A stretch of 52,649 bases of DNA from an uncultured Clostridia bacterium (GCA_947625125.1 CANQNF010000019.1:1-52649); one strand, 5' to 3'; shown: positions 7,032-16,774, numbered from the stretch's first letter. Program-made: numbers and translations. The notes: generated from the letters alone by a model not told the origin.

Positions 7032-9677
7032 ATGAAATGGACCGGACTTAACGAGCTCCGCGAAAGCTTTCTTACTTTTATGGAGTCAAAGGGGTGCTTA
7101 AGGCATAAAAGCTACCCGCTCGTGCCGCAAAACGACAAGAGCGCGCTTCTGACTATCGCCGGCATGGCCCCTTTAAAGCCCTATTTTACGGGTCAGGAGG
7201 TCCCGCCGAGGACCCGTATGACGACATGCCAGAAATGCATAAGAACAAACGACATCGAAAACGTCGGCAAGACCGCGCGCCACGGCACGTTCTTTGAGAT
7301 GCTCGGCAACTTCTCGTTCGGCGATTATTTCAAGAAAGAGGCCATCCCGTGGGCATGGGAATACTTCACGAAAGTTCTCGAAATACCCGAGGAAAAGCTT
7401 TATGTGACGGTCTATGAGGACGACGACGAGGCCGAGAAGATATGGCACGAGGACGTGGGCCTGCCGATGGAAAAAATATTCAGATTCGGCAAGGAGGACA
7501 ACTTCTGGGAGGCCGGTATCGACGGCCCCTGCGGCCCCTGCTCGGAAATTTATTACGACCGCGGACCCGAGTACGGCTGCGGCAAGCCGGACTGTACCGT
7601 CGGCTGCGACTGCGACAGGTATATGGAGGTCTGGAACCTCGTATTTACGCAGTTTGAGCGCCACGAGGACGGCACCTACACCGAACTTAAGCAGAAAAAC
7701 ATCGACACCGGCATGGGGCTTGAAAGGCTCGCGACGGTAATGCAGGGGGTCGATTCGATATTCGACGTCGACACCGTCAAGGCGATAAGAGACCACGTCT
7801 GCAAAATTGCCGGCTGCGAGTACGGCAAGGAGCACAAAAAAGACGTGTCCATCCGCGTTATCACCGACCATATCAGAGCCGTGACGTTCTTGGCCTCCGA
7901 CGGGGTACTGCCGTCAAACGAGGGCAGAGGATATGTCATGAGAAGGCTTTTGAGGCGGGCCGTCCGCCACGGCAAGCTTTTGGGCATCGACGGGCTGTTC
8001 CTGAAAGACCTTGTAAAGACGGTGGTGGAGTGCTCAAAGGGCGAATATAACGAGCTTGAGGACAAGTACGAGTATATCGTGAAGCTCTTGACAAATGAAG
8101 AAAAGAACTTCAACGACACCATCGACCGCGGCATGGTCATGCTCAGCGGTTACATCGAGGAGATGCAGGCCGCAGGCGAGAAGATTCTTGACGGCAAAAA
8201 ATGCTTCTTCCTCTCCGATACCTACGGATTCCCGATAGACCTTACCCGCGAAATTTTAGAGGAAAAGGGGCTGTCCTGCGACGAAGAGGGCTATAAAGAG
8301 GCCCTTGAAGTCCAGAAAGAAACCGCGAGAGCTGCAAGAGGCGGCTCGAAATACATGGGCGCGGACGAGACCGTGTTCCATAAAATCGACAAAAACTATA
8401 CTACCGAATTTACCGGCTACGAGACGATGGAGGGCGAAAGCGTCATAGATTTCATCGCGACCGACGACGAGCTTATCAACGCTGCCGGAGCCGGCGACGA
8501 GGTCTATGTCATAACCAAGTCCACGCCGTTTTATGCCGAGTCCGGCGGACAGGTCGGCGACCGGGGCGTTATTACGACCGTCACCGGAAAATGCGAGGTC
8601 GTCGACACTATAAAGGCGGTCGGCGGCAAGACCGTCCACAAGGTAAAAATTACCGAGGGCGCTTTTGAGGTCGGGCAGACTGCCGAGCTTAAGGTCGACA
8701 AAGAGACCCGTCTTGCAACCATGAGAAACCACTCCTGCGCGCACCTTTTGCAGGCCGCTTTGAGGGCGGTTTTGGGGGATCATGTGCATCAGGCGGGACA
8801 GCTCGTCGACGGCGAGCGCCTAAGATTTGACTTTTCGCACTTCTCGGCGATGACCCTTGACGAAATTCAGAGGGTGGAGATGCTCGTGAACAGCTTTATT
8901 CTCTCGGCGCTTGACATAACTACTCAGGTCCTGCCGATAGATGAAGCGAAAAAGCTGGGGGCGATGGCCCTGTTCGGCGAAAAGTACGGCGAGACTGTCA
9001 GGGTCGTGTCGATGGGGGACGCGTCGATGGAGTTCTGCGGCGGCACGCATATGGACAACACCTCAAAAATAGGATTATTCAAGATAATTTCCGAGAGCTC
9101 GGTCGCGGCGGGCGTGAGAAGAATCGAGGCAGTGACCGGCAAGGGCGTTTTGGACGCGATGGGCAGGCAGATAGCCACTCTGAACGAAGCCTCAGGACTG
9201 CTGAAGCTGACGAATCAGTCCGAGCTTGTCAACCGCGTGAGGGCGCTGATGGACGAGATACGCTCGCTTGAAAAGGAAAAGAGCGAGCTCTCCTCGACGA
9301 TAGCGGACATGCGCTCGAAGTCGCTTTTGGACCACACAATCGACGTTAAGGGGGTAAAGCTCATCACGGCGATGTTCAACCCGATGAAGCCGGACGAGAT
9401 AAGGCTCATCGCCGAGAACATCCGCGACAGCCATCCCGAGATAGTCTGCGTAATAGCGGGCGTGAACGGAAAGGCCGCGAATCTCTGCGTGACCGCCGGC
9501 AAGGAAGCCGTGGCCAAGGGAGTCCACGCCGGAAAGGCTGTCGGAAAAATAGCCGCCGTCACCGGAGGCAAGGGCGGCGGACGTCCCGAGGAAGCGATGG
9601 CGGGAGTCGGCGACGTGTTCAAGATAGACGAAGCGCTCGCGGGCGCCGAGGAAATTATAGCCGAATTTATAAAGTGA
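7032..9677 (+). CDS. alaS: Alanine--tRNA ligase
   Basis: Charges tRNA-Ala with alanine in the cytoplasm. About 881 residues, full length for the family. It has the class II aminoacylation core at the N-terminus, beginning MKWTGLNELR, then the editing domain with a zinc-site HxxxH (HSCAH) and a CGGTH motif, and a C-terminal DHHA1-like domain ending with the Gly-rich TGGKGGGRPE segment that binds the tRNA elbow. An in-frame ATG at 7023 lies only two bases from the ribosome binding site (GAAAGG, 7015-7020); ATG 7032 has better spacing and matches the usual family start, so I chose it. Expression is controlled by the T-box upstream. hinT follows, separated by a GC-rich three-hairpin element. Confidence 0.97.
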   Translation: MKWTGLNELRESFLTFMESKGCLRHKSYPLVPQNDKSALLTIAGMAPLKPYFTGQEVPPRTRMTTCQKCIRTNDIENVGKTARHGTFFEMLGNFSFGDYFKKEAIPWAWEYFTKVLEIPEEKLYVTVYEDDDEAEKIWHEDVGLPMEKIFRFGKEDNFWEAGIDGPCGPCSEIYYDRGPEYGCGKPDCTVGCDCDRYMEVWNLVFTQFERHEDGTYTELKQKNIDTGMGLERLATVMQGVDSIFDVDTVKAIRDHVCKIAGCEYGKEHKKDVSIRVITDHIRAVTFLASDGVLPSNEGRGYVMRRLLRRAVRHGKLLGIDGLFLKDLVKTVVECSKGEYNELEDKYEYIVKLLTNEEKNFNDTIDRGMVMLSGYIEEMQAAGEKILDGKKCFFLSDTYGFPIDLTREILEEKGLSCDEEGYKEALEVQKETARAARGGSKYMGADETVFHKIDKNYTTEFTGYETMEGESVIDFIATDDELINAAGAGDEVYVITKSTPFYAESGGQVGDRGVITTVTGKCEVVDTIKAVGGKTVHKVKITEGAFEVGQTAELKVDKETRLATMRNHSCAHLLQAALRAVLGDHVHQAGQLVDGERLRFDFSHFSAMTLDEIQRVEMLVNSFILSALDITTQVLPIDEAKKLGAMALFGEKYGETVRVVSMGDASMEFCGGTHMDNTSKIGLFKIISESSVAAGVRRIEAVTGKGVLDAMGRQIATLNEASGLLKLTNQSELVNRVRALMDEIRSLEKEKSELSSTIADMRSKSLLDHTIDVKGVKLITAMFNPMKPDEIRLIAENIRDSHPEIVCVIAGVNGKAANLCVTAGKEAVAKGVHAGKAVGKIAAVTGGKGGGRPEEAMAGVGDVFKIDEALAGAEEIIAEFIK

Positions 9678-9758
9678 CCGGGAGCATGTGCGGGCCGCGG
9701 GCGAATGTGTGAGGAGGGGACTGCTCCTCCATCCCCGGCGCACGGACCTGCTGCGGGC

Positions 9759-9835
9759 GCAGCCCGCGCCCCGTCGGCTTCGCCGACGGGGCGGCCGCCG
9801 CAGGCGGCCCTCCGGCGACAGCCGGAGCGGGCTGC
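9759..9835. repeat. GC-rich three-hairpin element, copy 2 (between alaS and hinT)
   Basis: The clearest copy. Closing stem GCAGCCCG (9759-9766) with CGGGCTGC (9828-9835). Inside are three perfect hairpins almost touching each other: GCCCCGTCGGC/GCCGACGGGGC (9768-9792, loop TTC), GGCCGCC/GGCGGCC (9793-9809, loop GCA) and CTCCGGC/GCCGGAG (9810-9827, loop GACA). It lies between two genes likely transcribed together. Confidence 0.9.
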
Positions 9836-9941
9836 TTCGGCAAGCGCGAGGCAGCGCCGGGGGTCGGCAGCGCACAAGGGAAAGGCTTCCCGCCCGCACA
9901 AGCTGCGGTTAAGCAGTTTTTGTATGAAAGGAGTTTTTGCT

Positions 9942-10286
9942 ATGGATTGTCTGTTCTGTAAAATCGTTGAGGGAGAGATCCCGTCGAAAAAGGTCTATGA
10001 GGACGAGTATTGCTATGCCTTTGAGGACATCGCGCCGATAGCGCCCGTGCACATCCTCTTCGTCCCGAAAAAGCACATCGGCGGCGCGTGCGATATTACC
10101 GCCGAAAATTCCGCCGTGGTCGGAAAGATATACGAGGCGATAGCCAAGGTCGCAAAGGAAAAGGGCCTCGGGAACGGCTGGAGAGTGGTCTCCAACAACG
10201 GCCCCGACGCGGGTCAGACGGTGTTTCATCTGCACTTCCACCTCATCGGCGGCAGACCGCTGGGCGTGATGGTGAGCGAAGAATAA
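9942..10286 (+). CDS. hinT: HIT-family purine nucleoside phosphoramidase-like protein
   Basis: A 114-residue cytoplasmic protein of the histidine-triad family, which hydrolyses AMP-linked phosphoramidates, including the aminoacyl-adenylate side products made by tRNA synthetases. It starts MDCLFCKIVEGEIPS, typical of HinT with its CxxC, and ends with the catalytic triad HLHFHLIGG near residues 95-103. Length is normal. A longer in-frame extension upstream runs through the GC-rich repeat and is not coding; ATG 9942 has AAAGGAG (9927-9933) at a good distance. Its place after alaS fits the known clean-up role on adenylates, though this functional link is inference. Confidence 0.93.
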   Translation: MDCLFCKIVEGEIPSKKVYEDEYCYAFEDIAPIAPVHILFVPKKHIGGACDITAENSAVVGKIYEAIAKVAKEKGLGNGWRVVSNNGPDAGQTVFHLHFHLIGGRPLGVMVSEE

Positions 10287-10334
10287 TACCGAAAGAAATT
10301 TTTGGCATAAATATTACCGAGAGGAGATAAAATA

Positions 10335-10880
10335 ATGGCTGAATATTACAATTTAAAGGTCGCAGGTCTTGAAAGAAAGCTTGCCAAGTGCCGGGTCAAC
10401 GAGCATTTGCAGATCGCCGGGTTCATCATGTTTTCCGACGTTGAGCTCACCGTCGCATGCGCCAAAGAGCTCCTGAAAAAGGCCCCGGAATTTGACGTGA
10501 TAATCACCGCCGAATCCAAGGGCATACCCCTTGCGTACGAGATGGCGAGGCAGGTCGGGAACGGCATGAAGTATATCGTCGCGCGAAAAATGCCGAAGCT
10601 TTACATGGCCGACCCGATAAGCGTCGACGTTCGCTCCATAACGACCGCCGCCGACCAGAAGCTCTGGCTCGACAGGAACGAGGCCGATTTTATCAAGGGC
10701 AAGAGAGTGCTCGTCGTCGACGACGTGATTTCGACCGGCGAGAGCCTTGAGGCGCTCGACAAGCTTGTTAAGTATGCCGAGGGCAGGATAGTCGGTCAGG
10801 CCGCGGTTTTGGCCGAGGGCGACGCTGCCAAGAGGACGGATATAATATTCCTTGAGGAGCTCCCGCTGTTTGTGGAGTGA
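10335..10880 (+). CDS. Phosphoribosyltransferase, adenine phosphoribosyltransferase-like
   Basis: A 181-residue type I phosphoribosyltransferase. The PRPP-binding loop reads VLVVDDVISTGES near residues 121-133, and the pyrophosphate loop region lies at ITAESKG near residue 56. It would join a purine base or related compound to PRPP in the cytoplasm. It resembles the Apt/PurR-C-terminal group but lacks features that would settle the base used, so I give no symbol. It starts 48 bases after hinT with GAGAGGAG upstream and ends at a terminator, so hinT and this gene probably share a transcript. Confidence 0.8.
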   Translation: MAEYYNLKVAGLERKLAKCRVNEHLQIAGFIMFSDVELTVACAKELLKKAPEFDVIITAESKGIPLAYEMARQVGNGMKYIVARKMPKLYMADPISVDVRSITTAADQKLWLDRNEADFIKGKRVLVVDDVISTGESLEALDKLVKYAEGRIVGQAAVLAEGDAAKRTDIIFLEELPLFVE

Positions 10881-10892
10881 AATTTGCAGAGT

Positions 10893-10925
10893 AAAAAGGG
10901 CAGCTGCGAAAGCGGCTGCCTTTTA
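10893..10925 (+). terminator. Rho-independent terminator
   Basis: AAAAAGGGCAGCTGC, loop GAAA, then GCGGCTGCC and TTTTA. It closes the alaS-hinT-phosphoribosyltransferase segment. Confidence 0.85.
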
Positions 10926-10971
10926 CTATAAAGCCGGGGGTCGTCGCTCGAACAGCCGCGGCCCCTGCTTC

Positions 10972-11092
10972 GTCCGTCCTCTTCTGCCTTTGCGAAGCCC
11001 CCGTCGGCCTGCGGCCGACGAAACGGCGCGAAGCGCCGTTTCGGGCCCGGCGAAGCCGGGCCTGGGCTTCGCCGGGGCAGAAGAAGACGGAC
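10972..11092. repeat. GC-rich three-hairpin element, copy 3 (abuts recG)
   Basis: An outer stem of 17 pairs with one wobble (10972-10988 with 11076-11092) surrounds a closing stem GCGAAGCCC/GGGCTTCGC (10992-11000 with 11064-11072). Three hairpins lie inside: CGTCGGC/GCCGACG, AAACGGCGC/GCGCCGTTT and GGGCCCGGC/GCCGGGCCT. The outer stem ends four bases from the recG stop codon, so it may serve as the end of the convergent transcripts. Confidence 0.88.
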
Positions 11093-11096
11093 TCCC

Positions 11097-13124
11097 CTAC
11101 CCCATCGCTTCCCCGTTCATGAACAGGTTATACACCCTCCGCCTCAGTTGTCCGCACTCCTCCCCATAGAGCCTTGGCCGCAGGCTTTCCGCAAGACTTT
11201 GCGCATGGTCGATAAGCTCCTTGTCGGCGGCAAGGTCGGCGACGCGGACCGGCGGCAGGCCGTGCTGCGCATACCCGAAAAAGTCGCCGGGGCCCCGTAT
11301 CTCAAGGTCGGCCTCGGAAATCTCAAAACCGCTTGCCGTCGAGCTTATGACCCTCATTCGCTTTCGGCATTCCTCGCTCGGATTGTCGGTGATGAGTATG
11401 CAGACCGACTCGCGCTCGCCTCGCCCTACTCTGCCCCTGAGCTGGTGAAGCTGCGAGAGTCCGAAGCGGTCGGCGTTTTCTATCAGCATCACCGTGGCGT
11501 TCGGGACGTCCACACCGACCTCGACGACGGTCGTGCAGACCAAAATGTCAAGCTCGTGCTCCTTAAAACGCTTCATCACGCCCTCTTTGGCCGACGAGGC
11601 CATCTGCCCGTGCAGAACGCCTATCCGGTAATCCCTGAAAAATCCGTTTTTGATTTCTTCGGCATAGTCGGCGACGTTCATAAGCTCGCCCTCGCCCTCC
11701 TCGACTGCCGGGCAGACGATATAGGCCTGTCCGCCGTCGTCGAGATATTTTTTTATATATGCATATGCGCGCTCCCGAAGCTTTCCGGTCACGGCGTAGG
11801 TCTCGATTTTCTTTCTTCCGGCAGGCAGCTCGTCGAGGACGGAAATGTCAAGCTCGCCGTATATCATCAGCGCCAAAGTCCTCGGTATCGGGGTCGCGGA
11901 CATGACGAGGCGGTGGGGGTTGTCGCCTTTTCGGGCAAGTCTCTGCCGCTGCTCTACGCCGAAACGGTGCTGTTCGTCGGTGATGACGAGCCCGAGCCTT
12001 TTGTACTCGGCGCCCGCCTGGAACAGAGCATGCGTTCCCACTATCACGTCGAGTTCCCCGCTCCGGCATTTTTCATATACCGCCGTCTTTTGTTTTTTGC
12101 TCATCGAACCGATAAGCAGCCCCACCCTGACCCCCGACGGCTCCAAAAAGCCCTTCAGCGATTCAAAATGCTGAGACGCCAAGATTTCCGTCGGGGCCAT
12201 CATGACCGCCTGGGCGCCGTTTTTTGCCGCAACATAGCAGCACGCGGCCGCAACCGCGGTCTTTCCCGAGCCGACGTCCCCCAAAATCAGCCGGTTCATC
12301 GGAGAGCCCCCCGCCATATCCCTCACGCAGTCGGAAATCGCCCGCTTTTGCGCGCCGGTCAGATCAAACGGCAGAGCCCCCAAAAATCCCGAAATATCCC
12401 CGTTTTTTAAAGAATAAGCAGTCGCCCTGCGGTTTCGGTCCTTAAGTTCCGCCATGCCGAGCCGCAAAACCAAAAGCTCGTCCAAGGCGAGCCTGCGGCG
12501 GGCCTGCGAAGCGTCCTCGAAGCTCTTAGGAAAATGAATTAAATTAAGCGCAATTTCTTCGCGCATAAGCCCGCTTTTTTCAAGAATATCTTTCGGCAGT
12601 ATCTCCACATCCTCGGGAGAAGCCGCCGCAAGCGCGTTCTTAAGGCATTTTCTCAAAACGTTCTGGGTAAGACCGGCCGTCAACGGATAAACCGGCTGAA
12701 GCTTATCCTCGCTGAGCGCCGAAAGGACAAGGGGAGAGCTCATCTCCCGGGAAATGAAATTGCCGGTGATTTTTCCGTATAAAATATAGTCGCCGTCCGT
12801 TTCGAGCGAATCAAATAAATACTGAGAATTAAAAATCGTCACGGTCATATCCGACGCGCCGTCCGTGACCAGAAGCCGATAGAGGGTCATGCCCTTTCTC
12901 AGCATCGCCGGGCGCTCTTTCGAGACAACCCTGACCCTGACCGCGCACACCTCGTCAAGGACCGCGTCGGCTATCGGGGTCACATCCGAGAAGTCGGTAT
13001 AGTGCCTCGGAAGATGATAAATAAGCTCCCGAACGGTGTTTATGCCGAGCTTTTTGAAGAGTTCGGCGCGTTTCGGGCCTACTCCCTTAAGATACATTAT
13101 GTCGTTGTCGATAACGCTCGCCAC
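11097..13124 (-). CDS. recG: ATP-dependent DNA helicase RecG
   Basis: A branch-migration helicase that reverses stalled forks and processes recombination intermediates. 675 residues, usual length. An N-terminal wedge/OB domain with helix-hairpin-helix-like LKGVGPKRA is followed by helicase motif I GDVGSGKTAVA, motif II DEQHRFG (DEQH in place of DEAD-type DExH, as usual in RecG), motif III VMSATPIPRTL and motif VI QLRGRVGRG. The frame stays open upstream, but GTG 13124 has a strong AGGAGG seven bases before it and gives the standard length. A promoter, TTGCTT-17-TATAAT, lies just upstream. It converges on the phosphoribosyltransferase gene. A Noc-site-like sequence occurs inside the gene at 12741-12756. 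Confidence 0.97.
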   Translation of the reverse strand: MASVIDNDIMYLKGVGPKRAELFKKLGINTVRELIYHLPRHYTDFSDVTPIADAVLDEVCAVRVRVVSKERPAMLRKGMTLYRLLVTDGASDMTVTIFNSQYLFDSLETDGDYILYGKITGNFISREMSSPLVLSALSEDKLQPVYPLTAGLTQNVLRKCLKNALAAASPEDVEILPKDILEKSGLMREEIALNLIHFPKSFEDASQARRRLALDELLVLRLGMAELKDRNRRATAYSLKNGDISGFLGALPFDLTGAQKRAISDCVRDMAGGSPMNRLILGDVGSGKTAVAAACCYVAAKNGAQAVMMAPTEILASQHFESLKGFLEPSGVRVGLLIGSMSKKQKTAVYEKCRSGELDVIVGTHALFQAGAEYKRLGLVITDEQHRFGVEQRQRLARKGDNPHRLVMSATPIPRTLALMIYGELDISVLDELPAGRKKIETYAVTGKLRERAYAYIKKYLDDGGQAYIVCPAVEEGEGELMNVADYAEEIKNGFFRDYRIGVLHGQMASSAKEGVMKRFKEHELDILVCTTVVEVGVDVPNATVMLIENADRFGLSQLHQLRGRVGRGERESVCILITDNPSEECRKRMRVISSTASGFEISEADLEIRGPGDFFGYAQHGLPPVRVADLAADKELIDHAQSLAESLRPRLYGEECGQLRRRVYNLFMNGEAMG
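12741..12756. promoter_or_regulatory. Candidate Noc-binding-like site inside recG
   Basis: CATCTCCCGGGAAATG matches 13 of 16 bases of the known Noc site TATTTCCCGGGAAATA, including the whole CCCGGGAAAT core. A noc gene is present 18 kb away. The site is a guess from the motif alone; chance matches are possible. Confidence 0.35.
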
Positions 13125-13146
13125 GCGCTCACCTCCTCTTAAGGGT

Positions 13147-13175
13147 ATTATATAACATTTTTTTTGGAAAAGCAA
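13147..13175 (-). promoter_or_regulatory. Promoter of recG
   Basis: On the minus strand: TTGCTT (13170-13175), 17-base spacer, TATAAT (13147-13152). The leader would be only about 15 bases long. Confidence 0.65.
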
Positions 13176-13304
13176 CAACAGATGATACGGGACGGAAATT
13201 TTTTAAAAAATTATGCATAAATTCATTTCATCACGTCAAAAATATATCTGCCCGCAAAACGGGCCAATCGTTTCAGGCAAGGCTTTGAATGAAAGGATGA
13301 TAAC

Positions 13305-13514
13305 ATGAAAATACTGGATAGAATAGCCCTGTTCCTCCTCATTGTAGGCGGAGTGAACTGGGGACTGGTCGGGATCTTTAAATTCGACCTCGTCGCTTAC
13401 CTCTTCGGCGGGTCGGCGGGTCTCATATCGAGAATTATCTACACCCTCGTCGCCCTCTGCGCCGTGTGGTGCATTTCCCTTTATTTCAGAAACTCGCGGT
13501 TGATTGAAGAGTAA
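13305..13514 (+). CDS. DUF378 small membrane protein
   Basis: A 69-residue protein with two predicted membrane helices (about 6-28 and 38-60). The VGGVNWGLVG segment is the signature of the DUF378 (YuzA-like) family, whose function is unknown. ATG 13305 follows GAAAGG. It ends at its own terminator and seems to be a single-gene unit. The region before it contains a small GCCCG/CGGGC hairpin (about 13251-13264). Confidence 0.85.
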   Translation: MKILDRIALFLLIVGGVNWGLVGIFKFDLVAYLFGGSAGLISRIIYTLVALCAVWCISLYFRNSRLIEE

Positions 13515-13519
13515 ACAGC

Positions 13520-13556
13520 ATATGAGAGGGGTTTTATACCCCTCTTATATTTTTAT
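13520..13556 (+). terminator. Terminator after DUF378 gene
   Basis: ATATGAGAGGGG pairs with CCCCTCTTATAT around TTTTATA, followed by TTTTATATT. Confidence 0.85.
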
Positions 13557-13599
13557 ATTATTATTTTTGATCATTTCATGAAAAATTTTTCAGAAATTA

Positions 13600-13628
13600 T
13601 TTACAAACCGGCGGTAATGTTGTATAAT
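13600..13628 (+). promoter_or_regulatory. Promoter of the GH94 gene
   Basis: TTTACA (13600-13605), 17-base spacer, TATAAT (13623-13628), about 30 bases before the start codon. Confidence 0.75.
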
Positions 13629-13660
13629 TAAGACAACAACCGTTTAAGGAGGACAGCCTT

Positions 13661-16102
13661 ATGAAATTCGGCTACTTTGACGACAAAAACAGAGAATATG
13701 TTATAACAAGCCCGAAAACGCCCTACCCGTGGATAAACTATCTCGGCACTAACGGATTCTTCGGCCTCATCTCCAACACCGCCGGAGGATACTGCTTCTA
13801 CCGCGATGCGAGACTTCGGCGCATAACCCGCTACCGCTACAACAACGTCCCCGTCGATATGGGCGGAAGATATTTCTACATCAACGACGGCGGCTCGGTC
13901 TGGAGCCCGTCCTGGTCCCCGGTGAAAAGAGACCTTGAGAGCTATACCTGCCGCCACGGCATGGGCTATACCGTCATCACCGGCGAGAATGCCGGAATAA
14001 AGGCGGAGGTGACTTACTTCGTCCCGGTCGACTGCGACTGCGAGATACATAAAGTAAAACTCACCAACACCTACGGCGTTGAAAAGTCATTTTCGCTGTT
14101 CAGCTTTGTGGAGTGGTGCCTCTGGGACGCAAACGACGACTCCACAAACTTCCAGAGAAACTTCTCTACCGGCGAAGTCGAAATAGAGGGCTCTACACTG
14201 TATCATAAGACCGAGTACCGCGAACGCCGCAATCACTACGCATTTTACCACTGCTCGGAACCTATTTCCGGCTTTGACACCGACCGCGAGACGTTCATGG
14301 GCCTCTATAACGGCTTCGAGAGACCCGACGCGGTCTTTGAGGACAGGCCGAGAAACTCCGTCGCTCACGGCTGGTCGCCGATAGCTTCCCATCGCGTCGC
14401 CGTGACCTTAAAACCGGGCGAGACGAAAGAGATGGTCTTCGTCCTCGGGTATATAGAAAATCCCGTGGATGAAAAATTCAACCCGGACGGCAGCATAAGA
14501 AAGGAGCGCGCCCACGCCCTCATAGAAAAGGTCGGCTCCCCCGAAAAGGCCGACAGGGCTTTCAAAGAGCTCGGCGGGTACTGGGACTCGCTTCTTTCGC
14601 AGTTCAGCGTAAAATCCCCCGACGAAAAGGTCGACAGGATGGTGAACATCTGGAACCAGTATCAGTGCATGGTCACGTTCAACATGTCCCGTTCCGCCTC
14701 CTATTTTGAAAGCGGCATCGGCAGGGGCATGGGCTTCAGAGACTCAAACCAGGACCTTCTGGGCTTCATGCACCAGATACCCGACCGCGCAAGAGAGCGC
14801 CTTATCGATCTTGCTTCGACGCAAATGCCGGACGGAACATGCTATCACCAGTATCAGCCGCTGACCAAAAAGGGCAACGGCGAGATAGGCGGCAACTTCT
14901 CGGACGACCCGCTTTGGATGATACTTGCCGTAGCGCAGTACATAAAAGAGACCGGCGACTGGAGCATTTTAAAAGAAAGCGTGCCGTATGACAACGACGA
15001 AAAGCTCGCCAAACCGATGATGCACCACCTCACGATGAGCTTCAAGCGCGTGGCGACTAACTTGGGCCCGCACGGTCTGCCGCTTATCATGCGCGCCGAC
15101 TGGAACGACTGCCTCAATTTAAACTGCTTCTCCTACGAGTCGGGCGAGAGCTTCCAGACCACCACCTCGAAAGACGGCAAGGTCGCCGAATCGGTGCTTG
15201 TCGCCGCGATGTTCACATTCATCATCCCCGAATATATAAAGATATGCCGCCACGAGGGTCTTGAGCAGGAGGCGGAAGAAGCTATAGCCGAGACCAGGAA
15301 GATGGCCGAGGCGGTCATGCGGGACGGCTGGGACGGCGAATGGTTCTTGAGGGCATACGACGATTTCGGCAGAAAGGTCGGCTCGAAAGAATGCGAAGAG
15401 GGCAAGATATTCATTGAACCCCAGGGATTTGCCGTGCTTTCCGGTCTCGGAAAGGAGTCGGGCAGCGATCTGCGGGCGCTTGAGAGCGTGAAGAAATATC
15501 TCGACTGCGAGAGAGGGCTTGTGCTCAACAATCCCGCATACACAAAATATTACGTCGAATACGGCGAAATCTCGACATATCCCCAGGGCTTCAAGGAAAA
15601 CGCAGGCGTGTTCTGCCACAACAACGCGTGGATAATCTGCGCGGAGGCGTTCGTCGGGCACGGCGACCGGGCGTTTGAGTATTACTCGAAGATAGCGCCC
15701 GCGTTCTGCGAGGATATTTCGGAGCTTCACAAGACCGAGCCGTATGTTTACGCGCAGATGGTCGCCGGCAAGGACGCTCCCGCGGGCAAGATGGGCGAGG
15801 CCAAGAACTCCTGGCTGACGGGCACGGCCGCCTGGAACTTCGTGGCAATTTCGCAGTATATTTTAGGGGTCAAGCCCGATTACGAGGGCTTAAGGATTGA
15901 CCCGTCGATACCCGCAGGATGGGACGGCTTCAAGATTTCGAGGCTTTACAGGGGCGCGAGATATAACATCACGGTCAAGAATCCGGACGGGGTCTGCAAG
16001 GGCGTCAAGAGCATAGTCTGCGACGGCGTGAGGATCTCGGGAAACGTCCTGCCGGTCTTTGAAAAGGGCACCGAGCACTCCGCCGAAGTCGTGATGGGGT
16101 GA
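13661..16102 (+). CDS. GH94 cellobiose phosphorylase (probable)
   Basis: An 813-residue cytoplasmic enzyme of family 94. These enzymes split beta-1,4 disaccharides with phosphate, giving glucose 1-phosphate and glucose and saving ATP. Length matches cellobiose phosphorylases (about 810) better than the longer cellodextrin phosphorylases. Visible family blocks are the N-terminal beta-sandwich ([23 protein letters not shown]), [10 protein letters not shown] near residues 357-365, and the ADWND motif near 479-483 that carries the catalytic acid. There is no signal peptide, so it acts on imported disaccharide. It stands alone between its own promoter and terminator. N,N'-diacetylchitobiose phosphorylase is a less likely alternative. 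Confidence 0.88.
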   Translation: MKFGYFDDKNREYVITSPKTPYPWINYLGTNGFFGLISNTAGGYCFYRDARLRRITRYRYNNVPVDMGGRYFYINDGGSVWSPSWSPVKRDLESYTCRHGMGYTVITGENAGIKAEVTYFVPVDCDCEIHKVKLTNTYGVEKSFSLFSFVEWCLWDANDDSTNFQRNFSTGEVEIEGSTLYHKTEYRERRNHYAFYHCSEPISGFDTDRETFMGLYNGFERPDAVFEDRPRNSVAHGWSPIASHRVAVTLKPGETKEMVFVLGYIENPVDEKFNPDGSIRKERAHALIEKVGSPEKADRAFKELGGYWDSLLSQFSVKSPDEKVDRMVNIWNQYQCMVTFNMSRSASYFESGIGRGMGFRDSNQDLLGFMHQIPDRARERLIDLASTQMPDGTCYHQYQPLTKKGNGEIGGNFSDDPLWMILAVAQYIKETGDWSILKESVPYDNDEKLAKPMMHHLTMSFKRVATNLGPHGLPLIMRADWNDCLNLNCFSYESGESFQTTTSKDGKVAESVLVAAMFTFIIPEYIKICRHEGLEQEAEEAIAETRKMAEAVMRDGWDGEWFLRAYDDFGRKVGSKECEEGKIFIEPQGFAVLSGLGKESGSDLRALESVKKYLDCERGLVLNNPAYTKYYVEYGEISTYPQGFKENAGVFCHNNAWIICAEAFVGHGDRAFEYYSKIAPAFCEDISELHKTEPYVYAQMVAGKDAPAGKMGEAKNSWLTGTAAWNFVAISQYILGVKPDYEGLRIDPSIPAGWDGFKISRLYRGARYNITVKNPDGVCKGVKSIVCDGVRISGNVLPVFEKGTEHSAEVVMG

Positions 16103-16132
16103 AAATAAAAGGGATGAGATCCCGGACATAAC

Positions 16133-16173
16133 AAAAAGTCATCTCAAAGCCTCGGCTCTTGAGGTGACTTTTT
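16133..16173 (+). terminator. Terminator of GH94 gene, of the repeated core-hairpin type
   Basis: AAAAAGTCATCTCAAA on the left pairs with TTGAGGTGACTTTTT on the right. The same AAAAAGTCAYCTCA/TGAGRTGACTTTTT hairpin recurs inside the intergenic repeat array (32404-32447, with variants at 32561 and 32947), so this may be a solo copy of that core. Confidence 0.85.
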
Positions 16174-16220
16174 CTGTCTTTTTTCGTCCTGTCCTCTTCT
16201 GAGACCCATGTTATTTTTTA

Positions 16221-16493
16221 TCAATATCTCGATTCGGGGCAGGTTTCCCTTTTGGGGCAGGTCTCGCAGACGAAGTCGCAGTCGTCGTCGCATTTTCTAA
16301 GCGACGCTTCAAGATATTTTACAGAATGTATAACTCCGAGCGCGATGTTTAAAAGCGCGATGGCGGCAAGCAGGACCCCCGGCAGCTTGTCCTTGGCACG
16401 GATGTTTTTGACGGCGGCTATCAGGCCGAGCATGCCCGCCAAAAAGGACAGCCCGGAAAGCGTCACGTTTGTAACGGCCTCTTTGTTCTTCAT
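16221..16493 (-). CDS. Small membrane protein with cysteine-rich tail
   Basis: A 90-residue protein not recognised. Two hydrophobic segments (about residues 8-27 and 39-58) are followed by a C-terminal tail with five cysteines in CDDDC..CETCPKRETC spacing, resembling a metal- or disulphide-binding knuckle. Start ATG 16493 is preferred because AGGAGG (16503-16508) lies about ten bases upstream; a start at 16520 would place the ribosome binding site inside the gene. It is the last gene of the minus-strand run starting with CotH, and I cannot assign a role. Confidence 0.6.
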   Translation of the reverse strand: MKNKEAVTNVTLSGLSFLAGMLGLIAAVKNIRAKDKLPGVLLAAIALLNIALGVIHSVKYLEASLRKCDDDCDFVCETCPKRETCPESRY

Positions 16494-16540
16494 TTTTTCA
16501 TTACCTCCTGTTATATTCATGACTTATATTACAATCAGTC

Positions 16541-16753
16541 TCACTTTTTCGATGATTTTACATGCCTATATCCGAGGAATGCGTAGGAGCCTGCGAGGAC
16601 GACCTGCAAAGCGCCCTCCAATTTTTTGCCTTCGGCAATGCTGAGGTCTGCAATTTTTGCCCATACCACGGCGCATGCCACGTCTAAAATGCCGACGGTG
16701 AAAAGCTGCCTCTCCCTCTTGGATTCAAGCTTTTTTCTTGTAGGCGACAACAT
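16541..16753 (-). CDS. Small membrane protein, unknown
   Basis: A 70-residue protein, not recognised. A basic N-terminus (PTRKKLESKRERQ) is followed by two hydrophobic segments (about 17-33 and 46-62) and a basic end. The positive-inside rule suggests both ends face the cytoplasm. ATG 16753 has GAGGTG nearby. It lies 21 bases after the DUF4956 gene and is probably cotranscribed with it. Confidence 0.6.
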   Translation of the reverse strand: MLSPTRKKLESKRERQLFTVGILDVACAVVWAKIADLSIAEGKKLEGALQVVLAGSYAFLGYRHVKSSKK

Positions 16754-16774
16754 AATTATACACCTCGTAATATT

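Noticed and set aside
11148-12410. 420-codon plus-strand frame opposite recG
   Set aside because: Antisense shadow of RecG; product has no recognisable domain.
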